From assembly GCF_949987515.2 (NCBI RefSeq), contig NC_082688.1, positions 75,520,731 to 75,584,730 on the forward strand: 64,000 nucleotides of DNA, in the 5' to 3' direction. This DNA comes from Delphinus delphis (lineage: Eukaryota; Chordata; Mammalia; Artiodactyla; Delphinidae). Under the pieces are notes generated by a model. The model did no database searches. It was given only the letters and a program-made list of their open reading frames with translations, and was not told the DNA's origin. The position numbers were made by a program, and so were the translations under genes. Below, piece after piece: positions 44,455-55,292 of this stretch. How positions within the stretch are numbered: the first letter of the stretch is position 1; the number at the start of each line of letters is the position of its first letter.

Positions 44455-45425
44455 TAGATTTAAATCTAAGCCAGTAAACATACTTTCTGATCTTTTTTAA
44501 AAGCTACTCTACCTGCAATAATCCTGAATGCCTTAGATAAATTAGTGGTGTGTTAAATGCAATAACCCCTTATACACGAGGAACAAATTCATATAGATAA
44601 AAAGAGGGAGTTTTGACAAAGAGTAAAATCAGATTTCAAACCCCTTGCCAAAGAGGAGACATAACAATCTGATCAGGAGTAGGAACATTAAGATACCTCT
44701 CCAAGTATAGATCTAATCCAATTACAATCAAAGAACATCTTCTGGTTAACACAGGAAAAAGCACAGAAGCTGGTTAATGACTTCATGAAGAGTTTTAGAA
44801 AATATATGAAATTTTTAAAAAGTCAAATGAAATAAAAATACTTTGGTATAAAATCCACAGAGATTAAAAATCATGCCTGTTACAGTTTGAGAAAGCAAAC
44901 AGTAAGGCAGTCCCTGGAGGGAGTGGAGGTTGGTGGCACATTGATGTGATGGCTACCTTCTAGGGGAGATTATAGAGCTCTGGCGAATGTACTCATAATA
45001 ATAAAATTCACAAGCAACTGGTGCACAAATTGGATGTCACTTTGTTAATTTTTAGTGAAAAAATATAATTGTCACAAGGAAATTTAAGCTTGCATGATAC
45101 ATGCATGTTCTCAGTGTGGGTAGTCTATAGTCTATGCCTAAGAACCAAATAGTAACTAAAAACTAGCTTGGAAAATGTACAATGAAAGTTATTTGGATAA
45201 TCTTCATGGCCAGTGTCATCAAGCTATGATAATCTGATGAGTCTGTCTCCCTCCTATAGGAGTAGGCTCCATACTGACCTGATATCTATTTTCATAAGTA
45301 AGGGACTCTTTTTCCTGGATGGTGCTGGGAACACAATATTATATATCTATATACATAAACATAACAAAAATTACAATACTGTTGTGAGTGCTCAAAAAGC
45401 AGAACATCTCCCTTATGATTGATAT
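44455..45425. other. Unassigned, A/T-rich interval
   Basis: Parts may be old L1, but no segment is clear enough to call. No exon recognised. Confidence 0.35.
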
Positions 45426-45429
45426 ATGT

Positions 45430-45549
45430 TTTCATCCATTGATTCAATAAGTATTTAATGAACACCTACAATTTGTCAGCCATTGTGTTGATGCTGGGCA
45501 TAAAAGAGAAGCAAGACAGATACAGCCCTACAGAGATTAAGATCTAGAG
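45430..45549 (-). repeat. L2 3' end, antisense, left of tandem repeat
   Basis: 'attgattcaataagtattta', 'atgaacacctacaatttgtc' and 'gatgctgggcataaaagaga' are the antisense L2 3' end, continuing after the tandem repeat. Confidence 0.7.
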
Positions 45550-45687
45550 ATTGAAGATACACAGTTAAACAGGCTCTGACCACAGTCTGTAAGTGATTGA
45601 AGATACACAATTAAACAGGCTCTGACCACAGTCTGTAAGTGACTGAAGATACACAATTAAACAGGCTATGACCACAGAGTGTAAGTG
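45550..45687 (+). repeat. Tandem repeat, 3 x 46 bp
   Basis: Three adjacent 46-bp units start at 45550, 45596 and 45642. They share 'tgaagatacacaattaaaca' (first unit with one change) and 'tctgaccacagtctgtaagt' (third unit with a few changes). There are no length differences, so this is a small minisatellite grown from L2 sequence. Confidence 0.95.
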
Positions 45688-45890
45688 TTACAGTAAAGGA
45701 AGTACAAGGTGCTGTGGAAGTGAATGAGGGGGCACCTAACCCAGACCAAAGATTGCGGAAGTCTTCCTGTGGGAAGTGGTATCTTACCTGTGACTTGGTT
45801 GAGTACCAGTTAGCTAGGTAAGGGGCAGAATATGTCCCAGGCAGGGGCCAGCATAAGCAAAGATCTAGAAGTAAAAGGAGGATACACTTA
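45688..45890 (-). repeat. L2 3' region, antisense, right of tandem repeat
   Basis: 'aaggtgctgtggaagtgaat', 'gcggaagtcttcctgtggga' and 'cataagcaaagatctagaag' continue the antisense L2. Confidence 0.6.
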
Positions 45891-45899
45891 AAACAAAGA

Positions 45900-46330
45900 A
45901 AAACACAGTGAGATATTCCTTCTTGTCAAGTGTGCAGAGGTTTGTTTTTTTGTAGATAATGTGCTTTGTTGGTGAGTGTATGAGTACATACTCTTTTTTT
46001 TTTTTTTGAAAGTTACTCCAAATTTTGTTGATCTCTATTTTGAGTACATACTTTTATACAGGGCTGATAGGGGTGTAAATTGATGTGAACTTTTTAGAAG
46101 GTAATTTGGCAATATTATGCCAAAAGTTTAAAGATATGTATACATTTGATACTGTAATTTTAGATATTTATTCTAGGGAAATAATTATAGATGAATAAAA
46201 AGATAAAATATCCTAGGTTTTGGTTTTATAAAGAGAAAAATTGGAAACAGGAATGGATAAATAAATTATATATACCAAAAGACATCCTATACAGCTAATA
46301 AAAATATTGTCAAAACATCTAAGCTTCTAA
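45900..46330 (+). mobile_element. L1M 3' region, sense, interrupted
   Basis: 'cagggctgataggggtgtaa', 'ttagaaggtaatttggcaat', 'atttattctagggaaataat' and 'atggataaataaattatata' are the sense 3' region of an old L1M. A 48-bp insertion at 45993-46040 interrupts it. Confidence 0.75.
45993..46040 (-). mobile_element. Very short poly(A) retroinsertion with target duplication
   Basis: The exact 12-bp repeat 'tgagtacatact' lies at 45981-45992 and 46041-46052. Between them, on the minus strand, are about 33 bases of unknown sequence followed by a 14-base poly(A) tail. This is the structure of an extremely 5'-truncated retrotransposed transcript; the parent is unknown. Confidence 0.8.
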
Positions 46331-46384
46331 ACCATAGCAAACTCTAGCCAAACTACGGCAACAGCATGCCACCTGCTTTTTTTT

Positions 46385-47498
46385 TAACTTTTTATTTTGA
46401 AATAACTATTGTTTCATAGGAAGTTGCAAAAACAGAACAGAAAGGTCCTGTGTATCATTCACCTAATTTTAACCACTGGTTACATCTTACATAGCTGTAG
46501 TACAATATCAAACCAGGGAATTGACGTTAGTACAATGTGTGTGGATTTCTATAATTACAACCACAATCCAGATAGAGAACTATTCCATCATCACAAAGAT
46601 CTCTCTGTGCTATCCTTTGATAGTCATACCTACCCCTTCTCCCTAACCATGTCTAGACCGTGGCAATCATTAATCTGTTTTCCATCTCTGTAACTTTTGG
46701 GAATGTTACGTAAGTAAAATCATATAATCTATTACCTTTTGAAATAGGCTTTTTTTTTTCTCACTCTGCATCATGTTCTTGAGATGTATTTAAACTATAG
46801 GTGTATTGATAGTTCATTTCTTTTTAGTGCTGAGTAATATTCCATGGTATGGATCTATCAGATCTTGTTTAACTATTTACCTACTGAAGGGGGCATTATG
46901 GTTGTTTCCTCTTTTTGGCTGTTACCAATAAAACTGCTGTGACCATTTGTGAATAGGTCTTGGTGTGTACACAGGTTCTCATTTCTCTGGGATAAATGCC
47001 TAGAAATGTGATTGCTGGGTTGGATGGTAAGTATATGTTTAGCTTTTTAAGTAACTGCTGAGTAGCTATATCATTTTACAATCCCCCAAAGAATGCATAA
47101 AAGATTCAGTTGCCCTGCACCCTTGCCAGCATTGGGTATTGTCATTATTTTTTATTTTAGCTGTTCTGATAGGTCTGTATTAATATCTAATCAAGCAAGT
47201 TCTTTGTTAGATATATGGTTTGTACTACCACACAGTCTTGATTTCTGTAGCTATAAAATACATCTTAAAATTGAACAAAGTGATTCCTCCCACTGTAGTC
47301 TTCTCTGAAAATTGTTTCAGCTCTTCTAGTTCCTTTATCTTTTCATGTGAATTTTATAATAACCTTGTCCATATTTGCCAAAAAATTTGCTGGGAATATG
47401 GTAGGAGTTCTGTTAAACCTGTGTATCAGTTTAGGGAGAATTGAGATCTTAGCTATGTTGAGTCTTTCATTCCATGAACACAATATGTCTGCTACCTG
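46385..47498 (-). mobile_element. L1 3' region, antisense, about 1.1 kb
   Basis: 'ctttttattttgaaataact', 'gttgcaaaaacagaacagaa', 'agtaatattccatggtatgg', 'tttctctgggataaatgcct' and 'ttttacaatcccccaaagaa' follow the antisense of an old L1 3' region. Open frames at 46409-46693 and 47093-47444 are antisense shadows. Confidence 0.85.
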
Positions 47499-47675
47499 TT
47501 TTTGTAAATAAAGTTTTATTGGAATGCAATCATGACCATCCATTTACATATTGTCTATGGTCACTTTCTTGCTATGAAAGTAGAATTGAATAGCGACAAA
47601 GATCGTATGGCCCAGGAAGCCTAAAAAAATTTACTCTCTGACCCTTTACAGAAAAATTTGTCAGTGTTTGGATCA
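47499..47675. mobile_element. hAT-like DNA transposon end
   Basis: 'gtaaataaagttttattgga', 'cattgtctatggtcactttc'-like text, 'aagatcgtatggcccaggaa' and 'ctctgaccctttacagaaaa' match the terminal part of a common mammalian hAT-type element. The family is not named with certainty. Confidence 0.6.
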
Positions 47676-47767
47676 GATCAACGTTTATGCTGTATTGTTA
47701 AGTGAAAAAAGTATATTACAAAATAGTATAAATGGTATCGTACCACTTTAATTTTAAGTATAAATTT

Positions 47768-47978
47768 TTTTTTTTTTTTTTTTTTGCGGTACACGGGCCT
47801 CTCACTGTTGCGGCCTCTCCCGTTGCGGAGCACAGGCTCCGGACGCGCAGGCTCAGCGGCCATGGCTCACGGGCCCAGCCGCTCCGCGGCATGTGGGATC
47901 CTCCTGGACCAGGGCACGAACCCATGTCCCCCGCATCACCAGGCGGACTCCCAACCACTGCGCCACCAGGGAAGCCCA
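47768..47978 (-). mobile_element. CHR-type SINE, young form, antisense
   Basis: Exact 14-bp target duplication 'ttaagtataaattt' at 47754-47767 and 47979-47992. Long T run followed by 'gcggtacacgggcctctcac'. Internal CpGs are largely intact, suggesting a recent insertion. Confidence 0.95.
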
Positions 47979-47992
47979 TTAAGTATAAATTT

Positions 47993-49440
47993 TAATCACA
48001 CTTATATATTTATCTACATATATTAAAATGAAAGACTGTGAAACAGAGATTTTAACCTTGGTTCTTCCAGCACAGTAGTATCATGGGGATTTTAAAAAAT
48101 CTGTTTTGTGTGTGGTTTTTTGCACCTGCCACTTTCTATTCTAGCTAGCAAAAAAAAAAAAAAAGTATCAGGTTAAGGAAGGATTCTACTTCCCAATCTG
48201 TCTCTCACCAATTTTATGACTTGTTCCTTTCAGGTAAAAAGAGACTTTAAAATTATAGCAGGTATGACAATCAATTGTTTGTGTTAGGGATAGAGAATAA
48301 TGCTTTTCCAATATGCCTTTTCAAAACACAGATGAATTCTTACAGGTTCATAATTTAAGCATACGCTTAGTCAGTAATTGAAGATAAGAAAACGCCATAG
48401 ATATTGAATCTTAATCCTTGGTGTTTATTCATGATAATAACAATGGAGTGCTCCACCCTTGAGATTTATTTACCAGCAGCTCCATACAAATGTCACATGC
48501 TTAAGCCTGGACACCAAGATGAGCAAATTGGTTATCCCTAAATGACCATTTCAAATTACGGAGACTGGCAAAATGAATACTTGCACGTTTGCTGCTCTGA
48601 CCCTCTGTTAACAATTACTGACAGGCTTCTTCCAGTTCTGACGGGGCATCAACATAGATACAGACAGATCAAATAGCAAGTCACACCATGAGAGTAATCT
48701 GCCATTTGAGAAACCAAATGTAGGGCATAAAACACAGTGATTACAGCTATGCTTTCATCTGGAAAGGGCTCTGATAGGGTCATGAAAGACAAGAGGTGTT
48801 TGGAACAGACATAGGTCCCTGACAGGTTAATGACCCACTTCACAGAGTCACAGTGCACCTCAAATGACTGCATTCTGTTCCTGGAGGGATTCTTTCTTAA
48901 ACCCTAATCTTGATTTTTAACCCTACTCTAAATCCACTCTGTGAATGCTCATTTATATGGTACAAATTAACAGAAATTAACATGACTTTAATAACTCTAG
49001 GAATTATACATTAATAGTTCCCTCATCCCAACCACTGAAGAAAGGTGGTGTGGGGAAAAGAGATGAAATTCTAAAAGGCTCTGATACTGCTCAGAAACAG
49101 GCACAAATTTTCTCAGCTGAAAACATGTTTATTACATAAAGACTGCAGATGCTCGGAACAGCTTGTCATCCGTTTGCTTTCAGGTGATGCCCACACAGTA
49201 CTAAGAATAGCGGAGATGTGGAAATTTTCTAATTAAACGTGATCAATATTGACAACCAGACGGCATCATTCTGGCCCCAGAGTAGATTTGTGGGCCACAG
49301 TGATCCTATTTGTCTGTCTACATCGCTCACATTACCTGGGTAAATTGGCTGATCAAATCTCCGCTTCTGTAATACCAGCCTGGAGGAGAGAGGTTTAGGG
49401 AATTGCTCAACAGTAGAGAATGAATACAACGTGTTCATTC
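47993..49440. other. Unassigned interval, possibly unique sequence
   Basis: No repeat recognised between about 48180 and 49430 apart from a poly-A at 48151-48165. No exon structure is visible. If any part of the window is conserved non-coding DNA this interval is a candidate, but I cannot test that by eye. Confidence 0.4.
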
Positions 49441-50764
49441 GTTCATCCTTTTTTTTTTTTTTTAATAAAGTTGACAGTCACTTCTGCTCTACTTGATATA
49501 TGGAAATTACAAAACTGAATAAGGCATGGATCTTTCTCTACAAGAGGCTTAGAAATTATGGTAAAAAAACAGGATGTATAATCCTGAAAGTATGCTCTAA
49601 GGCAGATATGTCATAAGAAATATATAGATGCAGTACAGTAGGAGTTCATAGGATGAAAACATCACTTCTGTCTGGGAGGAATCAGAAAAAGCTTTCTGAA
49701 GGAAGTTGTCTTGATCAGGGACTTGAGGCAAGATGCAGAATAAGGCATAAGCCACAGAAAGGGATGCAGATTAATTAACGAGAGTAAACTTAAGAGATAG
49801 CAGAAATTAATTATTCTAAGGATTCAGGGGTGTTTTGGGAGAACACAAAGGCAGACATGCAGCCAGGCCTCAGGAAGGAATTGGAATCAGGGTTGGGAAG
49901 CAATCAGGAACCTAGGGATTTCTTTCTATTTCTCCTTCATTCATGTCTGAACAGACTTGCTTTCTCTACATCTTCATTCACACAGTGGACTATGGCTACT
50001 CCCAACTCTTTAATTGAAGAGAATAATCTTGCCCTACATTATGTCAGTTTCATGAACTACTGCTAGGAGAGTGAAGGCACACATATACAGCTTCCTGGGG
50101 AATATCTAGAAGTTCCTAGATAAGGGGAGATGACTTGCATGGTGATCAGACATTCCCTAATGAGTATGTGCTGTACTGTGTACGGGGAATTGTAGAACAG
50201 TGCAATTGGAATACAAATTTGGAAGGGCAGTTAGGGAAAGACAAGTAGGACTTTGGGGCATCACTGAGAAGCATAGTTATATGAAATAAATTATACTCTG
50301 GACAATCAATTTGACAGCACTGAGTATGATAAAATTAAGTAACAGATTTCTTTTTGTCTTATTTTTGTGTTTGTTGATCTCACTGCATTATAGGCACTTT
50401 TGTAAGCCACTTTAATTTCTTTTAGATACAAGATGCAAGATGACACAATAATTATCAATATTGAAAAAAGAGTACACATGATAGGTGAGAGAAATTCAAC
50501 TTAGAATTTGTGTTATCTACTAATTTCTTCTGTGACCATTGCATGTCCCAAAACCACTCAGGGTCCAAGTTTTCTAGCTTCAAAAATATGAGAATACATG
50601 GGCTTCTCTTCTCTTCAGTAAGAGTAATTGTTACTTACAGAGTATTTCCCCTACAACCAGAAATTCTGAGTGATAGAATCATCTTCCTTGACAGAAAGGC
50701 ACTTTGTGAATGTTACGTGCTCTCTCTTTATTTCTTTGAATTTTAATATTTTTTTCACTATTTC
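49441..50764. other. Mostly unassigned interval
   Basis: A poly-T at 49449-49464. 'gtctgggaggaatcagaaaa' and 'ttctgaaggaagttgtcttg' at 49670-49715 may be antisense L2. No exon recognised. Confidence 0.35.
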
Positions 50765-50860
50765 TCTTAGCATTTCAAAGCATCCAACTGATCTGGGTAT
50801 GAATCCCAGATCTGCTACTTACCAAATGTTTGATGTTAAGCAAGTGAAATAATGTTGTTA
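50765..50860 (+). repeat. MIR SINE fragment
   Basis: 'gatctgggtatgaatcccag', 'atctgctacttaccaaatgt' and 'ttgatgttaagcaagtgaaa' are the sense MIR core. Confidence 0.65.
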
Positions 50861-51164
50861 AATAAGTAATAACACTCCTTTAAATTTTTGTCAGAGAAAA
50901 GTTACTCAATAAAATGAGTTTGGGAGATCATTTGAAAAAAAATGTGAGGATTCAATTAGAACAAAAATGGCTCTTGTCATCCCACTTGTCCCATCTAGAC
51001 AGTATTAAAGTCCTTGGCTTTTTCCCTCTAAGGTTAGACCGGGCCTCACATTCTTTCTCCATTCCCAGACAGCTCATAAACACCAATCCACTGACGGTGT
51101 CATCTGAGGCCAAATTACTTGCCATCCCTTGACTATGATTGTAAATTGCTAGGTTTTTATAATA
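50861..51164. other. Unassigned interval
   Basis: Nothing recognised. Confidence 0.3.
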
Positions 51165-51290
51165 TCACAGTATAACGATAGGAATTTTTGGCCAATCCCC
51201 TTATTTCACAGATGAAAAAACTGAGGCCCAGAAAGAGTGACTGGCATAATATCACACCACCTAGTAAGCTACAGCCCGAAACCAGTCTTC
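51165..51290 (-). repeat. Ancient MIR-like repeat, antisense
   Basis: 'atttcacagatgaaaaaact', 'gaggcccagaaagagtgact' and 'ggcataatatcacaccacct' match the antisense MIR-type core. Confidence 0.6.
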
Positions 51291-51955
51291 TTTCAGTAAT
51301 TTTAATGAAGTAATTGTCTTTGCTGCTATAATCCTTCCTGTATGTGATCATTGAGCTTTGGTTTGGAATTGTTCTTCTAAATACATGCAATTGAACTTTC
51401 TGATTGTTTTTTGAATTTTGTTTTCTAACAGACTGGTGAGACACAGCTACTTGAATTTACATTTTCTGTATAATGTAATCTGACGTTCAGTGGACCACCA
51501 CTGACATATGGGAATTTAGCAATTAGGCAAAAACAATTACCTTAATATTGGGAAATTGGAACTTTAACCTGCTTATGAATAAATGAACGTTTTCTATTTG
51601 GTGGCTTGTCAAAAAAAAGAAAAAAAAGAAGATATAACTCTTAGTGAGCATTCCCTGGTTTGCTTAGCCATTCTGAGGACTGTCCCTGTGTTCCATTACT
51701 CTTGTATTATTTTCCTCTTCTGGCCCATGTGCCCTGATTTTTCAACAGCTGGGGGAGTGCAGCCCCAGAATTCTAGAGCTGCAAGGTTTTCTAAGAGGTC
51801 TACTGATCTGGTCCTAGGAGTCCAGGAGACAAACTTAGTCAACCGACAGAAAACTTCTAAACTTCTTCTGAGTGAACTCAATAGACACAGACGAGATCAG
51901 GATTTTATATCCTTCTTTGGTACAGATATCTGTTTTAGTTTCTGAACGCCCTTTA
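51291..51955. other. Unassigned interval
   Basis: A 120-codon plus-strand frame at 51583-51945 is outside any repeat I recognise, but its translation matches no protein I know and it starts in A-rich simple sequence (51610-51632). It is left as non-coding. Confidence 0.35.
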
Positions 51956-51959
51956 GGCG

Positions 51960-52110
51960 GCACTCATTGCATTGTGCTGCAATTCTCTGTTCACCTGTTT
52001 ACCTCCCCTTGGAAGTACTTGAGGATAGGAATGCATATTTATCATCTTGTAGAGCAACCGGCACATAGTAGGGGCTTGATAAACGTCCATTGTTCCATAC
52101 ATGGTGCAGG
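51960..52110 (+). repeat. L2 3'-end fragment
   Basis: 'ggaagtacttgaggatagga' and 'gcacatagtaggggcttgat' with 'aaacgtccattgttcc' are the sense L2 3' end. Confidence 0.7.
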
Positions 52111-52164
52111 TGGTGACTAGAATATTCCAGTTTGTTATAAAGCCTAGTGGAAGCCTATATCCTT

Positions 52165-52275
52165 TTGTTTTGTACCTTCAGAAGGGCCCACATCCCCAGC
52201 ACAGGGACTAATACAAAGTGACCAATCAGGTTGGTCGTGTTGAATGAAATGTGTGTTGAATGAATAGGTGAATAA
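52165..52275 (+). repeat. L2 3'-end fragment, second copy
   Basis: 'cccacatccccagcacaggg' and 'gtgtgttgaatgaataggtg' are the terminal part of a sense L2. Confidence 0.6.
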
Positions 52276-52705
52276 AAGATGATTTCACACCTCTTACAAG
52301 TCTACTCATACATTCCTTCTTGTGTTATCCTTTATTTTCCCAACTTGTATTGATGTATTTAAGACATTTTTCTCCATATAAACCTGTTCATGCCCTGTTA
52401 AACTTCAAAATATTAGTCAACTAGGAGACATAATAGGCAAAGAATCCCAATTATGTCGTTGCTTCTTATGCTATGGCCTTTCCTTACATTGCCAATTAAA
52501 TTTAACAAGCAATCTTGAGCATCTCTGTGTGCAGGGCACAGGGGATGAGGCAGATATTTAAAGATTTATCTGGGGAGGAATGACTTGTCCAAACACCCAC
52601 ACCCTGTCACTTCCTCAATGTGACCAATCCTTACTGACTCCTTGACAATTAGCCTGTTTCCTCCCATGTCTGGGCTTCCTCTCCTGCTGTTCCTCTACCT
52701 AGGCA
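52276..52705. other. Unassigned interval
   Basis: Nothing recognised; possible L2 scraps in 52560-52680. Confidence 0.3.
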
Positions 52706-52709
52706 GTGA

Positions 52710-52925
52710 AGCATCCTGCTCGCTATTCAGTCACATAATCCTGGGTTTGAATTCTGACTGCTACTATCTAGTTGTGTGATCTTGGACAAGTTACTTAATC
52801 TCTGACTCTCAATTTCTTTGTCTATAAAATGGGCATAATTATACTTCACAGGGTTGTTGGGAGGAGGAAATGAAATAATGCAATCAAGTGCTAACCAGAG
52901 CACCTGGCACACAATGAATGCCAGC
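52710..52925 (+). repeat. MIR SINE, near full length
   Basis: 'cctgggtttgaattctgact', 'tgtgtgatcttggacaagtt', 'acttaatctctgactctcaa', 'aaaatgggcataattatact' and 'cagagcacctggcacacaat' follow MIR from near its head to its tail. Confidence 0.9.
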
Positions 52926-52939
52926 TGTTTTCATTATTA

Positions 52940-53265
52940 ATGTAAACGCACCTTCACTCTCCATTTCCTCATCCCTACCCCATGTTCAAGGCCCAGCTCA
53001 AAGGCTGCTGCCTCTGAAGATTTCTCTGATGCCTGCCAAAGTGACCTTTCCCTTTCCAAGTATCTTTTATGTCCACTCATTCCACCTCCCGGTCACTCCC
53101 TCGTTACATGGCACTATGCTATTCTCCAGTGGCCTGTGGTACAGTTTAGCACTTGGGCATGAAGAAGTTCAACAGCATCCTGCCTTGTTCATCATATAAT
53201 TATTCCCCGAAGTTGTCTTCTCCTCAGACAACATCTAAGTATCATGTGGGCAAGGACTGTGTAAG
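52940..53265 (+). repeat. L2 3' region
   Basis: 'aaggcccagctcaaaggctg', 'gaagatttctctgatgcctg' and 'catgtgggcaaggactgtgt' keep the order of the sense L2 3' region. The 93-codon frame at 52918-53199 is within it. Confidence 0.6.
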
Positions 53266-54640
53266 GCAAAACACAGGATCTTAAAAAACACAACTGAAGG
53301 AGCTGGGCCATGCCTTAGCTTTCTCTCTCTCTCTCCAATTTTCTTCTCATGTTAACTCCTGCTTTCAGTTAGCTTTCTGATTTAAATGAGCCCATTTTTC
53401 TTTTAAAAGGCTGCCACAGTCAATTTCTGGGCATAAAACACTATGAGAGTCACTGGTTTATGAAGGTTTTCTGTACCAGATTCACCCGTCTCCTCAGTCA
53501 AAAGGCTCAGCGTTCTGCACAGCTGTATGGAATTGGCATTTCTATGTTAGCTACATCAAAGCAGCTTGAGAAATAGCCAAGTCCAGGGTCTTTATCTATT
53601 CATTCAGGCAGTTCTAGGAAAATTGCCTCAAAGACTTGTCAGCTAACTGTGGGCTATGCAGGACAGAGAGGGGCTTGCACAGTGTTAGTGGGGATCTCAT
53701 CCCCTCCTTCACCCAGAGTTTCCTGGCCCTCAGCTCAAGGTATCCCAGCAAACTGCGAAAGGAATTACACACACAGATTCCATAGAGTGGTTACGTTTTG
53801 GGATGGGGGTTTGGGAGAGAGAAGGGACACGGGAAGGGGAAGAGTAAAAGGGGCTTTCCAAAACAATACTAACATTCTCTCCTTTAACTTGTTAGTGGTT
53901 ACTTGGGTGTTGGTTGTATTGTTACTTTTTTATACTTTCCAATGAACAATTTTGTATATACTTAATATATAATTTTTTAATGTAGAAAAACTGGTAACTG
54001 TAATCCTATTGAATATTATTTATTCCCTTGCCATCTTTTTCCTGCATTCAAAATGCAGAGTCATCCAAGAATTCTAAACTTACTATGGAAAGGTCATCTG
54101 GTGATGCCCACCTAGCCAGCTTAGTTTTCACTACCAGTTCCTAGGATTCTATCAGAGGTGCCTCAAGCACCATCCCAAGGGGCAAAGGGAAGTCAGTAGG
54201 TGGAGCCTGGGCATGGAGCCGGGGCTCATCACTCCTTTCAACCACATGTGATTCTGTTTTACATATTAAGATTCCAGGTAAGAAATGGTTAAGGAGCCAG
54301 GAGGGAGGTCACAATAGCTCTTTTCTAATTTTCAGAGTATCAAATGAAATTAGGCTGATGTTTATGGCTTCCAAGGGAGACTGAGGATAAATGGGTAAAA
54401 GTTCTTGGGAGATAGGATTGAGTTGTTACAGGTAGGGTGACTACATCGAAGTTCGCTTGAGGTAACCCAAGTTCATGGCTTTATGCCTGCTGCCCAGGGT
54501 GGTTACAAATAGCACCTTCTATCACTCTCTAAGTGTACCAGTTTGAATAATAAATTGTAAGGTCACTCCAGTTACAAGGAATACTTTTCTAATGGTTATA
54601 TCTAAGATTATAAAGAGCTAGTTCCCAAAGCTGGAGCAAG
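53266..54640. other. Unassigned interval
   Basis: A (TC)n run at about 53321-53335. Otherwise no repeat or exon recognised; the 98-codon frame at 53649-53945 shows no domain. Confidence 0.4.
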
Positions 54641-54650
54641 AAGTGAAATA

Positions 54651-54855
54651 GGGCTTCCCTGATGGCGCAGTGGTTGGGAGTCCACCTGCCGATGCAGGGG
54701 ACACGGGTTCGTGCCCCGGTCCGGGAAGATCCCACATGCCGCGGAGCGGCTGGGCCCGTGAGCCGTGGCCGCTGAGCCTGTGCGTCCGGAGCCTGTGCTC
54801 CGCAACGGGAGAGGCCACAACAGTGAGAGGCCCGTGTACCGCAAAAAAAAAAAAA
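54651..54855 (+). mobile_element. CHR-type SINE, young form, sense
   Basis: The only young copy on the plus strand: it starts 'gggcttccctgatggcgcag' (A-box region of the tRNA-Glu-like head), carries the B-box-like 'ggttcgtgccc', and ends in a 15-base A run. The 10-bp target duplication 'aagtgaaata' lies at 54641-54650 and 54856-54865. Confidence 0.95.
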
Positions 54856-54865
54856 AAGTGAAATA

Positions 54866-55159
54866 AATGATGACCAATTAAGGAGCTTTCTTGATCAATT
54901 GTTTTTTGAACTTTTTTTTAAGTAGAATTTTCTTCTGGTTCTCTAACTGTTTCCCCTGAGGCATAGTTTGCAGATTCCTCACCTCTTGGTCTCTCTGCTC
55001 TTGATATGTTTCCATTTTTCTCCCAGAGTCTCCAGAAACAAAAATGATAATTCAATTTTGGTCTACTCAGAGTGGATTGAAGAGGCTTTCAGAATTGTAG
55101 AATGTTTGTATTAGAAGGAAATAAAAGACCAAGCTCATCCCAATAGGAGCAGGAATATG
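54866..55159. other. Unassigned interval
   Basis: Nothing recognised. Confidence 0.3.
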
Positions 55160-55292
55160 GTGAACTCTGACGTTGGGCCCTTACATTAGAATCGCTAGAG
55201 AGTTTGCTGTGCATACATATTTCTAGGCCTGTCCTGAGAGATTCTTATTGGTTGTTCTGGGATGAAACCTGGGGAGCTGAATCTAAACAATA
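55160..55292 (+). mobile_element. MER5A-like hAT-Charlie fragment
   Basis: 'cattagaatcgctagagagt', 'ctgtcctgagagattcttat' and 'ggggagctgaatctaaacaa' match the MER5A segment 'catcagaatcacctgg...gattctgatt...'. Diverged and partial. Confidence 0.6.

Noticed and set aside
51583..51945. 120-codon frame outside recognised repeats
   Set aside because: Starts in A-rich simple sequence, has no domain and no similarity I can name.
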